Positions 9,770-20,767 of a stretch of 64,000 nucleotides of DNA are shown here, in pieces (the stretch's first letter is position 1; every line of letters begins with the position of its first letter). The stretch comes from Selaginella moellendorffii (taxonomy: Eukaryota; Streptophyta; Lycopodiopsida; Selaginellales; Selaginellaceae), in assembly GCF_000143415.4 (NCBI RefSeq), contig NW_003314261.1:1608097-1672096 (forward strand). The letters are read 5' to 3'. The position numbers were made by a program, and so were the translations under genes. A model generated the notes under the pieces. That model searched no databases. It was not told where the DNA came from and saw nothing but the letters and a program-made list of their open reading frames with translations.

Positions 9770-11080
9770 TCACTTGTGCGGCGTCTCCCACACAAAGTTT
9801 CTCTTCTCGCAGTCCTCAAACATGTTGATCCGCCATGGAACCTGCGCGATGATCTTGTCACGCACCACTGCGAAGCTCACCTGATCGCGCGGCGTGAATC
9901 TGTCGAGCTCGTTGAACCACAGGCACGAGAAGAGATTGGTGAGCGGCGTGTGCTCCCTCAGCACCGCGCAGCTGTCCGGGACATCGCTCACCAGCGGCAT
10001 CCTGGCGGCGCGGTCATACGGAAGGAGCCCATCGTGCGTACGGTAGAACTCCATCTGCGCGTCCATCTTGGCCTTGCTCTCGTACCTCCGGTACCGGATC
10101 GTTGCCTCGGCCTCCTCGAAAGCGTCCGCGCGCTCGAAATGGTTGGAGATGGCCATGGTGTCGCCGCTCCTCCACAGGAACCTCTCCAGGATCTGGATGG
10201 GATCCGCCACCATCTGGAGCTTGGCGTCGATCCAGATGGAGAAGCGCGCGTTGGGGACGAGCCTGTGCAGTAGCATCTTTGGAATCTCGCCCTTGGATCG
10301 GTTGTCTCCCTCGTATGCGTCGCTTCGTACGAGGATGATCCTCCACGCCCCGGCTGGAGTTCCTTCCACCTGGAGAGATTCCAGCGTCTTGTCGTCGACG
10401 AACATTGCGAAGCAAACCGTCCTGGCGCTGGTGCTGCTCAGGTTCGCGGGAGGCTTGAGCACGTCATAGTTGCCGAAGATCGCGGATGCGACCACGATTC
10501 CCCTGCATTCTCGGAGATAATCCATGTCGGCCTCCTCCTGGATCTCGAATCCGGAGCCCTCTCTCCCTGGCTCCACTCCGGCCCTGGCGAATCCACACGG
10601 AATTGCCATCGACTCTCTGATCTTGAAGGACCTCTCGCGCTCTTCCAGGCTGAAATTCCCGCCAAATGGTGTGGAGTTCGTCGAGCCTGCGCGGTGGAGA
10701 TAAGTGAGCGTGGAGAGCACGAGTTCTGGGAAGATCCCTTGTAGGGGCAGCGCTTTCAGCGCCTGATCCACTGGAACGTAGCACACCGGGCAATTGCAAA
10801 GCCAGCAGGGAGCGCGAGAGGGATTTGGAAAAGATCTGCAGGGATGGCCTTGAGGTAGCGGTGGATCTTTGAAATTCGCGGGCGGGAAAACGCGAAGAAC
10901 TGGACGGCTGCTAAAGAGTATCATGCGCTGTATGACGGCTCCATCGTTTATGACACTCCATGATACCCACAAAGCAACGATCAAACAACAAACAACAAGA
11001 AATCTTGCAAGGGGCCTCTCCATGTTAAGTACTCCTCTTCTTGAAGGTGTGTGCAGTCCCTCTTTTCCATGTCCATGCAT
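9770..11080 (-). CDS. DUF616 protein (TOD1/MUCI70-like, type II membrane)
   Basis: A single-exon gene of 436 residues. A short cytosolic N-terminus is followed by one membrane anchor (about residues 28-46, FLVVCCLIVALWVSWSVI) and a lumenal DUF616 domain from about residue 190: IVVASAIFGNYDVLKPP, CFAMFVDD, WRIILVRSDAYEGD, IPKMLLHRLVPNARFSIWID, QILERFLWR, CAVLREHTPLTNLFSCLWFN, VPWRINMFEDCEKRNF. DUF616 proteins are Golgi-type proteins assigned hexosyltransferase-like roles in wall polysaccharides (MUCI70) or pollen pressure (TOD1). The actual reaction here is not known. The start could also be the Met at 11023 (MERPLARF). It is tail to tail with the glycolate oxidase gene, 99 bp between stops. 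Two decayed copies lie at 18.4-20.5 kb. Confidence 0.9.
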   Translation of the reverse strand: MHGHGKEGLHTPSRRGVLNMERPLARFLVVCCLIVALWVSWSVINDGAVIQRMILFSSRPVLRVFPPANFKDPPLPQGHPCRSFPNPSRAPCWLCNCPVCYVPVDQALKALPLQGIFPELVLSTLTYLHRAGSTNSTPFGGNFSLEERERSFKIRESMAIPCGFARAGVEPGREGSGFEIQEEADMDYLRECRGIVVASAIFGNYDVLKPPANLSSTSARTVCFAMFVDDKTLESLQVEGTPAGAWRIILVRSDAYEGDNRSKGEIPKMLLHRLVPNARFSIWIDAKLQMVADPIQILERFLWRSGDTMAISNHFERADAFEEAEATIRYRRYESKAKMDAQMEFYRTHDGLLPYDRAARMPLVSDVPDSCAVLREHTPLTNLFSCLWFNELDRFTPRDQVSFAVVRDKIIAQVPWRINMFEDCEKRNFVWETPHK

Positions 11081-11234
11081 TAAAACTTTACGCTAAGCAA
11101 TGGAGAGATTTTCCTCCACTGTACTAGTCACGTTTTCATGTCAATCTCCGCCTACACATGGAAGCACATAGAGGAACTGCCGCTTGGCATATTCTATTGC
11201 CAACTCGGAATAGTTATTATATTAATGAAGTGTT

Positions 11235-11342
11235 TTTACATAATTCACTAAGATTGATTTGGTGTTTTCTTACCATTTATAAATTACATTTACATAATTC
11301 ATTACGATTGATTCACTTTTTTCTTACCATTTATAAACTTTT
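11235..11342. repeat. Two-copy tandem repeat, 54-bp unit
   Basis: Copies at 11235-11288 and 11289-11342 begin with TTTACATAATTCA and end with TTACCATTTATAAA. They differ at several positions in the middle. Confidence 0.85.
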
Positions 11343-11538
11343 ATATGACGAAAATTATGTGATTAACTTGTATCCAGTTTTAAATTTTGTATACATATAT
11401 CTAAATGTTGATGTATTATTTCTATCTAACAAGTTTCGATTATATAACGAACATATGATTTGAGAGGATCAGTCATCCCATGAACCAAGATTTTCTGAAT
11501 GGCCAGTGACATTTGAAGAATTTCTATAAGATTATCAT

Positions 11539-12230
11539 CTTGTATTTTTTAATCAAAATTATTATAGATTAATTGATACAATTATTAAAAAAATATATAT
11601 GTATACTTTAGAATCATACTCCTTATTTGCATCACATATTCCAATTTAAAAATATCTAGTTATATTTATTGTAGATACTCTAGATAGATAGACTAAATCT
11701 AGAGCACTCTAAATGGAGGGTTAAGTTTGTTATAGCAAAGAGGTGGTGAGATTTAATGCATCTACTTGATCTGGATAGGAGTAGTGATTGATCTGGTTAT
11801 TTTATTTTATTTTATTCATATTGTTCGTTTGGTGAGATACTAGAAAAGATATGTTCTGATCATTAAGAACAGTTTGAACCAACTATGTTCTAGCACATAT
11901 AAGCACAGCTATTTTCTATTATCTCACCAAAAATGAAATAAAATTACCAAATAGATCACTACTCCTCTCCCGATTAAGTAGATGCATAAAATCTCGCCAT
12001 TTTTTTGCCACATGTAACAATCTTAACCCCCCATTTAGAGTGCTCTAGATTTAGTTTATATGATCCAGAGCATCTACAATAAATAAAACTTGATATTCTT
12101 AAACTGGAACATTAATGCCAAAAAAAGCAACTTTAAATAAGGAGTATGATTCTAAAATATACATATATAGTTTTTAATAATTGCATCAATTTTCATTTAT
12201 ATATAATAATTTTGATTTAAAAAATGCAAG
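11539..12230. mobile_element. Foldback (long inverted repeat) element, MITE-like
   Basis: The left arm (11539 to about 11840) is the reverse complement of the right arm (about 11920 to 12230) along its whole length, with scattered mismatches and small indels. Shared blocks include CATACTCCTTATTT, CTAAATCTAGAGCACTC, GCATCTACTT and GGTGAGATA. The outermost ends are CTTGTATTTTTT on the left and AAAAAATGCAAG on the right. The two arms meet near 11880 with little or no spacer. There is no coding capacity. No clear target-site duplication was seen, so the exact ends are uncertain. Transcripts would form a ~300-bp hairpin, a possible source of small RNAs (inference). Confidence 0.85.
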
Positions 12231-14897
12231 TTTTACTTGATCCACCACAAACATACATAAATACTTTTGACCATGATTGCAATGAGATATTGATACTTGA
12301 TTCATGCAAAATAAGCATATAGAGTAAGTGCTAACAAATATTTAAATAAAGACCAAAGCCAACTCTGAAATAAATGCTCAAGAAACATATATGCTATGAA
12401 TCAATGTAGGGAGAAATCTATCACTTGGCCATTACTATCACCATTATTGGGAAGTTGGAAATTATAATAGAATAACCTTAGTGAGTATGCTTTCTTCCAA
12501 AACTTGCAAATAAGGCTTTTATATAACTATGTATTTGTGTGTAATCTCTATTAAACTAAAATCCACCACCTTTCAGAAACCATGACTAGAATTATCATAA
12601 GCTTCATCAAGTTTATCTAGGACCATAGCCACAAAATCTATAATAAATTTCCTAGTATGCTTTCAGCTAAAAAGGCATAAGCTATTAGCATTCTATCCTG
12701 GATTCTATAAACATGTGATTAGCCCATGATGCCCCATTTTTCTCCTAGGGGAAACTAACTATTCCACCCAGAAGAGTTCCTTTTAAAAAAGTAGAAAAGT
12801 ATCCACTCCTAACTCTTGAGCTTCACATTAGTAGTAAACAGTAATAGCTCATATGCATATTCCAAGTCATAAATAAATGAGATGAAAAAATAAACAATCA
12901 CAATACAATTTCCAAGAACATTTAAGAAAAAATATTGATGATATATTGAATCATAAATGCTCACTAAACATGAACACAATAAACAAAATTTGCCACAATC
13001 AAGAGTCAAAGAGTACCTGGATATGAATAAATGTGTCATAGTAAAAGGTAAGTGAGTAGCATGAGCTAAATAATTTGCAAGAGGACACTACAAAAGGAAA
13101 GCCACTATGTAAAAACTGAAAAATGAATATACCAATCATCACATCAAGTCATCTCACAAACATTCTTAACTCAAAATTAGAACTATAAATCCAAAATAAT
13201 TTAAATGCTTGTGAGGAAATTGAGAATATAAAATGTTAAAAAACATTAAAAAAAGAACAAAAAAAAAGCTTGAAATTACTTCAAATTGAGGCTACTATAA
13301 TAGTAGCAAGATGGATGCTATTGCAAGGATTTGGCAGCAAGCAACCATTAAGATCCATGAGCTAGTATGATTTTAGACTTGTAATTCTAGCAATTTAAAA
13401 TGGTCCCAACTACAAAGTTTAGGATGATATGGAGTCCCAAAGTCAATGAGTTTCACCAAGTCACCCTCTTGGATGCTCACCATGCATATGAGTTTATTGA
13501 AAAAGATTATGTTATGGAAAGTTGCAACACTTCAAGACTCTTCCAATGTGTAAAAGTTGATCATAACGATATTCAAATTGGTCCATCATGCTTATGGTAG
13601 AAGGTATAGTAGATGTTATAAAAGTCAATAGTTCTAGTTGAATTGGAAGAACTACTTCCATACTATAGAGAAAATCAAATTGCATAGCTAGACCACAAAA
13701 ATATTAAATAATTGTTGCAGTTAGGTATGTAGTTAACCATTTTGTGGATAATGTTTTTAAAAATTTGATTTATCGACTCAGCTCCCTATGGATAATAAGT
13801 ATTGGAGTGAGTGTGGTGAACACACAAACTAAAGAGTTCTTGTACAACTTCCCCCATGAAATGAGAGTTGCAATCTAACAAGAAATGTCGAGGGATTTGA
13901 AAACTGCAATATATATTATTGTCTAGGAAGTTAATAGTAGCTCTCTAGTTTGTGGAGACAATAAAGATAAAACCCATTTTATACACACTACAATGATGTA
14001 TAGGTATTTATATCCCATAGGAACAATGGGTTCTATATATTCTAGAAACTAATATGCAAAGGGACCCTCTATTAGCCTTGAATGATATGCTTTTTAAATT
14101 GCTAGTATGGTAGGCATACTTTGTAGCATTCATGAACAAAGGTGGCTAATATTAATTAATTTGTATCACATATTTTTTTGTGAGTCCTCGAATGATATGC
14201 TTTATTGTTGCTTGGAGAACTTTGCATTTCTCACACATAAAGAGATGAGAGAGTGATTCGCCTTAAAAAACCTAGAAGATGTTGGCATGCCAAGGGTGAA
14301 CCACATTGATATAATAGAGTTGATCATCTGGGAGTGTCTCTAAGGCATTATCAAAATCATGAGTGTTATTGTCATTTAAAATTGAAAAACTAAGGCTACT
14401 AGGATTGAATTATTAAAACTTTTCCACTTTGATTTCGAAATAAAATTTGGATAGCTAGAGAATATAATGAGCATAACAGCTTTGTCATATGGGTTTGCCT
14501 AGTAAGTACATCAAGAGATTCACTAAAGTATGAATTATTAACCTCTTTGGCAAAAAACAATAGTGAAAGTGATGAAAAGTGTAGACAATAACTATAGTAT
14601 AACAATCCAACTCTGTTTATTAAACTAAAAGAGATGAGAAGTCATTGCTAAAATAATAGATAACATGTATCACATTTTTATCACTAGTTTGATAGATATC
14701 AATTGAACACATTGTATCTAAGAGGTAAATGAAAATATGAAATCCTTAAGTAAAACTTGGAAGTTGAAGTACTAATGTTGCAAATAAAGCCTTTTTCAAG
14801 GCATTAAGGGTAATTGTGAAAGGGGTTGGGTCATCACTACATAATAAACAATGAAATGTCAAAAGTAACTTATTCTAAACTCTCGATTTATGCTTTT

Positions 14898-15048
14898 CTA
14901 GAAGTCATCTAAAGAGGCTTAACCTTAAATATCCCAAGACCCTTAACCGATTGAAAAGGGGGTGCACTCTTATTCATAGGCTTTTTTCTTCTATATTTAA
15001 ACTTTTATAGATCATCTCTTGAGTCATTCTCTTTGATTATTTACACTT
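14898..15048. repeat. Diverged direct repeat, copy 1
   Basis: About 150 bp centred on TATCCCAAGACCCTTAACCG at 14931-14950. It is repeated at 15308-15478 in the same orientation with point changes and an indel. Confidence 0.75.
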
Positions 15049-15307
15049 GCATCACCAATAAATTATAATGGAGTTGGAGAGGTGACAAACTTATTATTGT
15101 GAAAGCCAAAGATTAAACATAGAAACAATAGCATAGTTTCCCATGCTAGATATATTTGATTTGCTTTGCAATATTCCTCATCATAATAATAATATTAACA
15201 AAATTTACATTAGGGTGGATACCCAATATTAACATTTGTATTGTATCAATAAATTCATAAAAATGAAACTTAATTATAACCCTATATAAGCTCTTAAATT
15301 TGGACTT

Positions 15308-15478
15308 CTCGAGAAGTTATTTAACTCAATACCACTCAAAACTCAATGATGTTTAACCCTAGGTATCCCAAGACCTTTAACCGATTGGAAGAGGGGTGCA
15401 TTTTTATTCATAAGCTTTTTCTTTTTATATTTGAACTATAATGATTGTATCTCAAGGCATTCTCTTTAATCACTTACA
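15308..15478. repeat. Diverged direct repeat, copy 2
   Basis: Second copy of the 14898-15048 repeat. Shared blocks include TATCCCAAGACC, TTAACCGATTG, GGGGTGCA, TTATTCATA and CATTCTCTTT. The copy distance is about 430 bp. Confidence 0.75.
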
Positions 15479-18235
15479 TTTTACTTTTGAGCAACATCAA
15501 CTTATCTAATATCCTTAAACTCAGCCATGACCATTTTATTATTGCCTTTATAAGTCATTTTTTGCTAGTTTTCCAAGAACCTCAAAGAGCTTCTTTGGTT
15601 TAAGCAATTTTTTATGTTCTTAAGTGATAGCATGTTGTATATCTTTATCAAGCTTCCTTAGGCACTTCCCTCAAACTTTGTGAGTCAAAACTAAATGCAA
15701 AGAATCCACATAAATCCCCATCACATTGTATGTTCACTTGCTCACACTTACAAATATATTATATGAAGTGGCTATAATATTTATAGATAAACTCATGCAG
15801 TTACATCTCATAGGTGTTCAACTCAACCATGATGAAATTGGGTGTGTAAATTAACTCAAATTTCTGGGGAAATAACTTTTTGATCTGAGGGTGAAAGAGC
15901 AATGCATTGGTTTTGATATTTGTATTATGGTGTTTAATGTGTTAAAAATGTGGAGAGTTCATGAATAAAAGAAAGAAATCTATATACTAAAGTATATAAT
16001 TGATATATTCCTTATGACTTCCACTACATATTTAATATCAACATCTTAATTAATATCTTGACACACATAAGCTTATTATCCTTTTCTCACAAAAAAGGTT
16101 ATTTTGGATATTATGATTATATTGAGTTATCTGTTTAAAGTTAAATTACTTATAACATCAAAATCTATAAATGACAATTGAATTACACTCTTTTAGGCAT
16201 GGCTCTCTTTTTTCTATTTTCTAGACCAAACAAGGTTATGTAAGAGGTCACTAAGTCTCATTACTATGATAATCATCATAAATCTAAATTAAGATCCTTA
16301 TTTGTGATATACATAAAATATCCACGCATATTCTAGGATATTCCTCAATCATGATTTTTTGCCTTTAAACTTTTCTCTTAATATATTAATAATATAAACC
16401 TTTGTTTAAATTTTTAGTGTAAAGTTTGTATGCTCATCAAGAGAAGAGGAACTAAACACAAAAACATTATGTTTTAGAGCTTGAGATGACAATTCTCAAA
16501 CATCTATTGGAACATTTAGCTAATAAGCTATAGATACAATGTCTCTCAAGTCTTAAATCCCTACATTATTGTTGATAGTCATTTGTGGTATCTTTATTGC
16601 AGCCTTATGGTGACACAAAACACTAGAGTAAGCCTATGGACTTCAAATCTTAATTGTTCACTAGTGTAAAATAAAAGTTATACTCTTCCTTAAAATCTAT
16701 GACATTTAATGCCACCACAACATTTTTTAAATTATTATTCTTGCACAAGAAGTACTTCCCATCCAATTTATAATGCTTTGAGAAGTATAAGAGAAGGTGA
16801 GGAAAGATGATGTCTAGGAGATAATTGTACTTTAACCAAGAATAAGTTTCATGCTTGTCATTCTAAAACAATTTAATACTGTTTTATTAGGATTTCTTTC
16901 ACCTTGTTTCTTAAATTTTTTTGGGATTTTATATATTATAATAGACTTGAAAGAAACTTAAATCTTAAGGTGCATATGAGCAAAAAACACACTACCTCAT
17001 TTGTAAATAGGCCCTATGGAAATTTAAGTGTTTATCACCATTAAAAGCCTCAAGAGGAGCTTTTTTGGTACACTTTTAATTCATAGATAAATTTAAAGCA
17101 TCATTATTTTAAAACCTCATGAGAAAGAATTTTTTTCCATATTTCTAAGCTGAAGGGGCATTAAAGACCATTAGCACTCTCTACAATACCTATATCTCTT
17201 TTAAGGATAGAATATTGCTATTTCTATAAGGGATTATAGAGTATACTAGTTGCATGTTCGGAAGCACCATCTTTTTCTAGCAGGTTCCATTCTAATTCTA
17301 GGGTGGATGATGTGAGTATTGAGGTGGTGAAAATATGTTATATTGTTTGTTATTCCTTTCTCTCTCTCTTCTCTTGGCTAGTATGATTAGTTTCTCTTTC
17401 CTCTTCCTTCCAAGACTTTGGTATATTGTTCTAAAACTAGATCTAGAATTATGATTGGTGGTTTTGATTGCTTCCATAGCCTCAATATATTGTACTAAGT
17501 GAAAGTGCTCAAAGACCATTATATAAGCTAGCTTTCCAGATAATGTAAAATTTCATCAACCTCATGTATGAGAGGAGCTTAAAGAGTGGACTGAACACTT
17601 GGGCTTGATTTGGAATTTGTTATTTCAGACCTACTTAATGATTATAAAGTATGGATGTATCAAAGTGTTATAACAATGAGTAACATGACTAGCTATGAGG
17701 GCCATCAAGTATATAACATCTATTTGGCAATAATCTGGATTTCATCATGCCACATCATGGATACACATGACTTTGGCTGTCTACCACTATGGGGCACATC
17801 AGATGCCAATAGTGTATATCATATAACCCTCACAAACAACCAATTAGACTAGGACTACTAAACATCCATGACTGTCATTTACAATAGGTTGTACGATACC
17901 TTCAGGGAATGGAGATTTTTGGGATCTCTGCTTCAAATAAGGGGATAGCTTATGTTCTTTTTGGTATATTAAAGACATTTTCACGAGCTGCATGCTCTGG
18001 TGGTTTAAATTGGAGATAAGATAGGCAAAATTCATTATGATGTAGGTTTGATCAATTGGAAAACAGATTAGGGTCTTGGCGATCAAGTGAAGTATCCTAG
18101 GAAGAGTTTCACGATCCTTATAATAGGTGGCTCTAGCTTCATAGAGGAGTCACCCATAGTAGTACAAATTGTTTTGTACTTGTTTTAGTCCCTATACATT
18201 TATATTTTATAAATCAGGTTAGAGGGAACAATGCA

Positions 18236-18335
18236 CCATATATGACAATTGCTGGTTGTCAAACATTCACTCATATAAATCAATCGAGAGTTCAAACACT
18301 ACAGGAGATTCAACCATCCTAGGAGCTAAAAGTCA
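18236..18335 (+). pseudogene. Glycolate oxidase remnant A (3' end of last exon)
   Basis: Matches the last exon of the intact gene around 9580-9665: ACAATTGCTGGTTG, CACTCATATAAATC and the following bases through the AAACCATCC-like end. It carries point changes and deletions. Everything upstream of this exon is missing and the AT-rich island lies in its place. Confidence 0.85.
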
Positions 18336-18389
18336 CTGGCATTGTTCCTTTCAAAGAATAAAAAGGATGGAAATCGTGTATGAGAATCA

Positions 18390-19060
18390 TGAAGGAGAAT
18401 CGATCACGTGGATACCGTCGCTTGGCGTCAATCCAGATCGAGAAGCATGCATTTGGACAAGCCTGTACATCATCCTTGGAATCTCATCCTTGGATCGGTT
18501 GTCTTCCTCTTCCTATGGGGATGATTCTTCCATCTGGAGGGATTCCAGTGCTTCATCATCGGTGAACATTGCGAAGCAAACCGTCCTACCGCTGGTGGTG
18601 CTCAGGCTTGTAGGCAGCTTGATGTAGATAAGCTATGCTTCTTACCTACATATTTTGGCTATGAAATGATGCGGTGATTTCTATCAGATGGGGAAGCCAT
18701 TTTTATTCAGCTTATCGATAGAGCGATGCTCACGGACGAGAACGTCTTAGTTGCCAAAAGGTCGCGGATGCGACCACGATTCCCTTGAATTCTCAGGAGT
18801 TAATTCATGTCGTCCTCATCCTGGATCTCGAGTCTGGAGCTCTTGATCCACTGGACATTAAGGGGCGGGAGAGGATTTGGAAATGATTGGCAGGGATGGT
18901 GTCGTCAAATTCGTGAAATTCTGGCGAAAAACTGGTCGGCTGCTGGGAAATGCGATGCGCCTCCATCGTTTTTCAACTCCAGGGCCACCAAACAACCAAC
19001 AAGGAGGATTTTTGCAAGGGCCAGCGTCTCCATTACGCTTTCCAGCATCAAAGATTTTCT
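18390..19060 (-). pseudogene. DUF616 remnant A, interrupted
   Basis: Minus-strand copy of the DUF616 gene. 18405-18630 matches the intact gene around 10210-10450 (CCTTGGATCGGTTGTC, GAACATTGCGAAGCAAACCG). It resumes at about 18745 (TCGCGGATGCGACCACGATT, CTGGATCTCGA). From 18845 it matches the 5' end around 10800-11000. Large internal deletions, frameshifts and stops make it non-functional. A ~110-bp block between the first two parts comes from the glycolate oxidase gene. Confidence 0.9.
18632..18744 (+). pseudogene. Glycolate oxidase exon-11 piece inside DUF616 remnant A
   Basis: Within this block, GCGGTGATTTCTATCAG and the following GGGGAAGCC...GATGCTCACGGACGAG correspond to the end of intron 10 and part of exon 11 of the intact gene (9470-9575), with a deletion. 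The DUF616 similarity is interrupted here and resumes without loss, so this piece was inserted. Confidence 0.75.
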
Positions 19061-19209
19061 CTACAGTGGATAGATTTGACAGCGTTTTAGTGATGTTTAC
19101 AGTTGGGAGACCATAGGAAACGCTCAGAAGTACACAAAAGTTTGTGCCAATTTAAATCTGAATATTTGCCAATGTGGTCCCTTCATCATAACATGCTCCT
19201 TTTCTCCTT

Positions 19210-19800
19210 ATTTAGATATTCAACAAGGTTAGAGCTATGGAGCATGCTGCTCGAGCAGAGGGGCTACCGCCATTGTTCTCACTGCAATTCTCGACAAAAG
19301 AGAAGATGATCTACAAAACAGGTAACTTAAAGCAAGCGTTAGAATCCAGGGTTGGAGCCGACTAGTTTTGCCACCAGCATGGATGACACGGTATATTTTT
19401 ACTTTTCAGCATTTCCAGGCCTTTTCTTTTGGTTTTTCTTGTTGCAGCCAACAGATCGTGAAATTGTTTTCTTGCATCGCATCCAAGTACACAGACAAAT
19501 CCATCACCTTGAAGGTGACTCGTTGGATTTCGTCTACGTCGATGGAGGCATTACAAGCTCGCTCTAAGATTCATAAACATGTTCACTTTTTTCCTTTCGG
19601 GAGCAATAGTGATGCTGTGAATTCTACCAGGTTGGGAGGCCTCTCTTGTTCGGCCCGGCCATCGATGGCGAACAAGGCGTGTGAAAGTGCTAGACATGCT
19701 CAACCAGGAGCTGAGAAGCACCATGACAATTGCTGGTTGCCCAACACTCGCTCAAATAACCTGATCAAGCGTTCAAACGCCATCCAGCAAGCTCTAGATA
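19210..19800 (+). pseudogene. Glycolate oxidase remnant B (exons 5-7, 10-11)
   Basis: Starts with ATATTCAACAAGGTTAGAGC, identical to the exon 5 start of the intact gene, then exon 6 (ACTAGTTTTGCCACC), intron 6, exon 7, a joint to exon 10 (GTCGATGGAGGCATTA), intron 10 and exon 11 (GTTGGGAGGCC, CGGCCATCGATGGCGA), ending at the CAAGCTCTAG stop region. Exons 8-9 are gone and several small deletions break the frame. Confidence 0.92.
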
Positions 19801-19867
19801 ACAATCGAGCATTCACTGCTTGCATTCTTTCTGTTCCTGTCAAGAAATATTGTGTGAGAAGAAAACG

Positions 19868-20500
19868 TGTGATCTTCGATTATCTGGTGGCATCGGCCAC
19901 ACGAAGTTCCGCCTCTCACAATCCTCGAACATGTTGATCCGCCATGGAACTTGAGCGATGATCTTGTCACGTAACCACCGCGAAGCTCACCTGATCGCGC
20001 GGCGTGAATCTGTCGAGCTCGTTGAACCACACGACAAGAGGTTGCTGAGCGGCGTGTGCTCTCTCAGCACCGTGCTCACCAGATCATACGGAAGGAGCCC
20101 GTCGAACCTCCGGTACCCGGTGACCTCGGCCTCCTGGAACGCGGGGTCTGCGTGCTCGAAATGGTGTCACAGGAATCTCTCCTGGATCTGGATGGCGGCT
20201 GAATGGGATCCGCCACGAACATTGCGAAGCAAACCGTCCTGGCGCTGGCCATGGTGCTGCCTTGAGCACCGAAGATCGCTTATGCTACCACGATTCCCCT
20301 GCAAACTCCCTGGTAATCCATGTCGGCAGATTCGCACTCTTCCAGGCGCCAAATGGTGTGGAGTTTCGAGAGTTTGCTGCGTGGTGAGGCAATTGAGCGT
20401 CTCTGCGAAGATCTCTTGCGAGGGCAGCGCTTTGATCCATTGTCGCCAGCAGGGCAATTTCAAAGCCCAGGGGGCGGGAGAGGGAGGGATGAACAGCAGG
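19868..20500 (-). pseudogene. DUF616 remnant B
   Basis: Minus-strand copy of the whole DUF616 gene, reduced from 1.3 kb to about 0.63 kb by multiple deletions. Clear matches: ATGTTGATCCGCCATGGAAC, GCGCGGCGTGAATCTGTCGA, GAACATTGCGAAGCAAACCG and CGCCAAATGGTGTGGAGTT. It lies directly downstream of glycolate oxidase remnant B, in the same tail-to-tail order as the intact pair. Confidence 0.92.
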
Positions 20501-20767
20501 GGAATTTCAAAGAAAGTATCTACGCATAGCAAAACATACATCTTAGACCGTATTTGATTATTAAGGGCTAATGTTACTAAAACCACAGGTCAAACCCAAC
20601 TTATTGTTTTTGAACCAGATGCCACGCTGGCAGGTTGTAGCATAACGGCGGCAGTGGAACACCAAGCACCACCGCTACCGAAATACCCTCCTGTCTATAG
20701 GTAGAGACCACACACAAGCGCTCGCTCAAAGTTTCTAGGTCATTCTCTCCCTTGCATCAAGCCAGCG

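Larger units (their letters stand above)
11160..18235. other. AT-rich gene-free island
   Basis: About 7 kb, strongly AT-rich compared with its surroundings, with no open frame above about 100 codons. It holds a 54-bp tandem repeat, a ~690-bp foldback and a diverged direct repeat. The general look is of old, heavily mutated transposable-element DNA, but I could not recognise reverse transcriptase, integrase or transposase motifs, nor a pair of LTRs. It separates the intact glycolate oxidase/DUF616 pair from two decayed copies of the same pair, so it probably grew inside a tandem array. Confidence 0.7.

Noticed and set aside
9752-10470. Plus-strand frames of 133-173 codons opposite the DUF616 gene
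   Set aside because: They are shadows of the GC-rich DUF616 exon and show no family motif.
12231-18200. Search for LTRs, reverse transcriptase or integrase in the AT-rich island
   Set aside because: Only short, stop-rich frames were found and no motif could be defended, so no retrotransposon is called.
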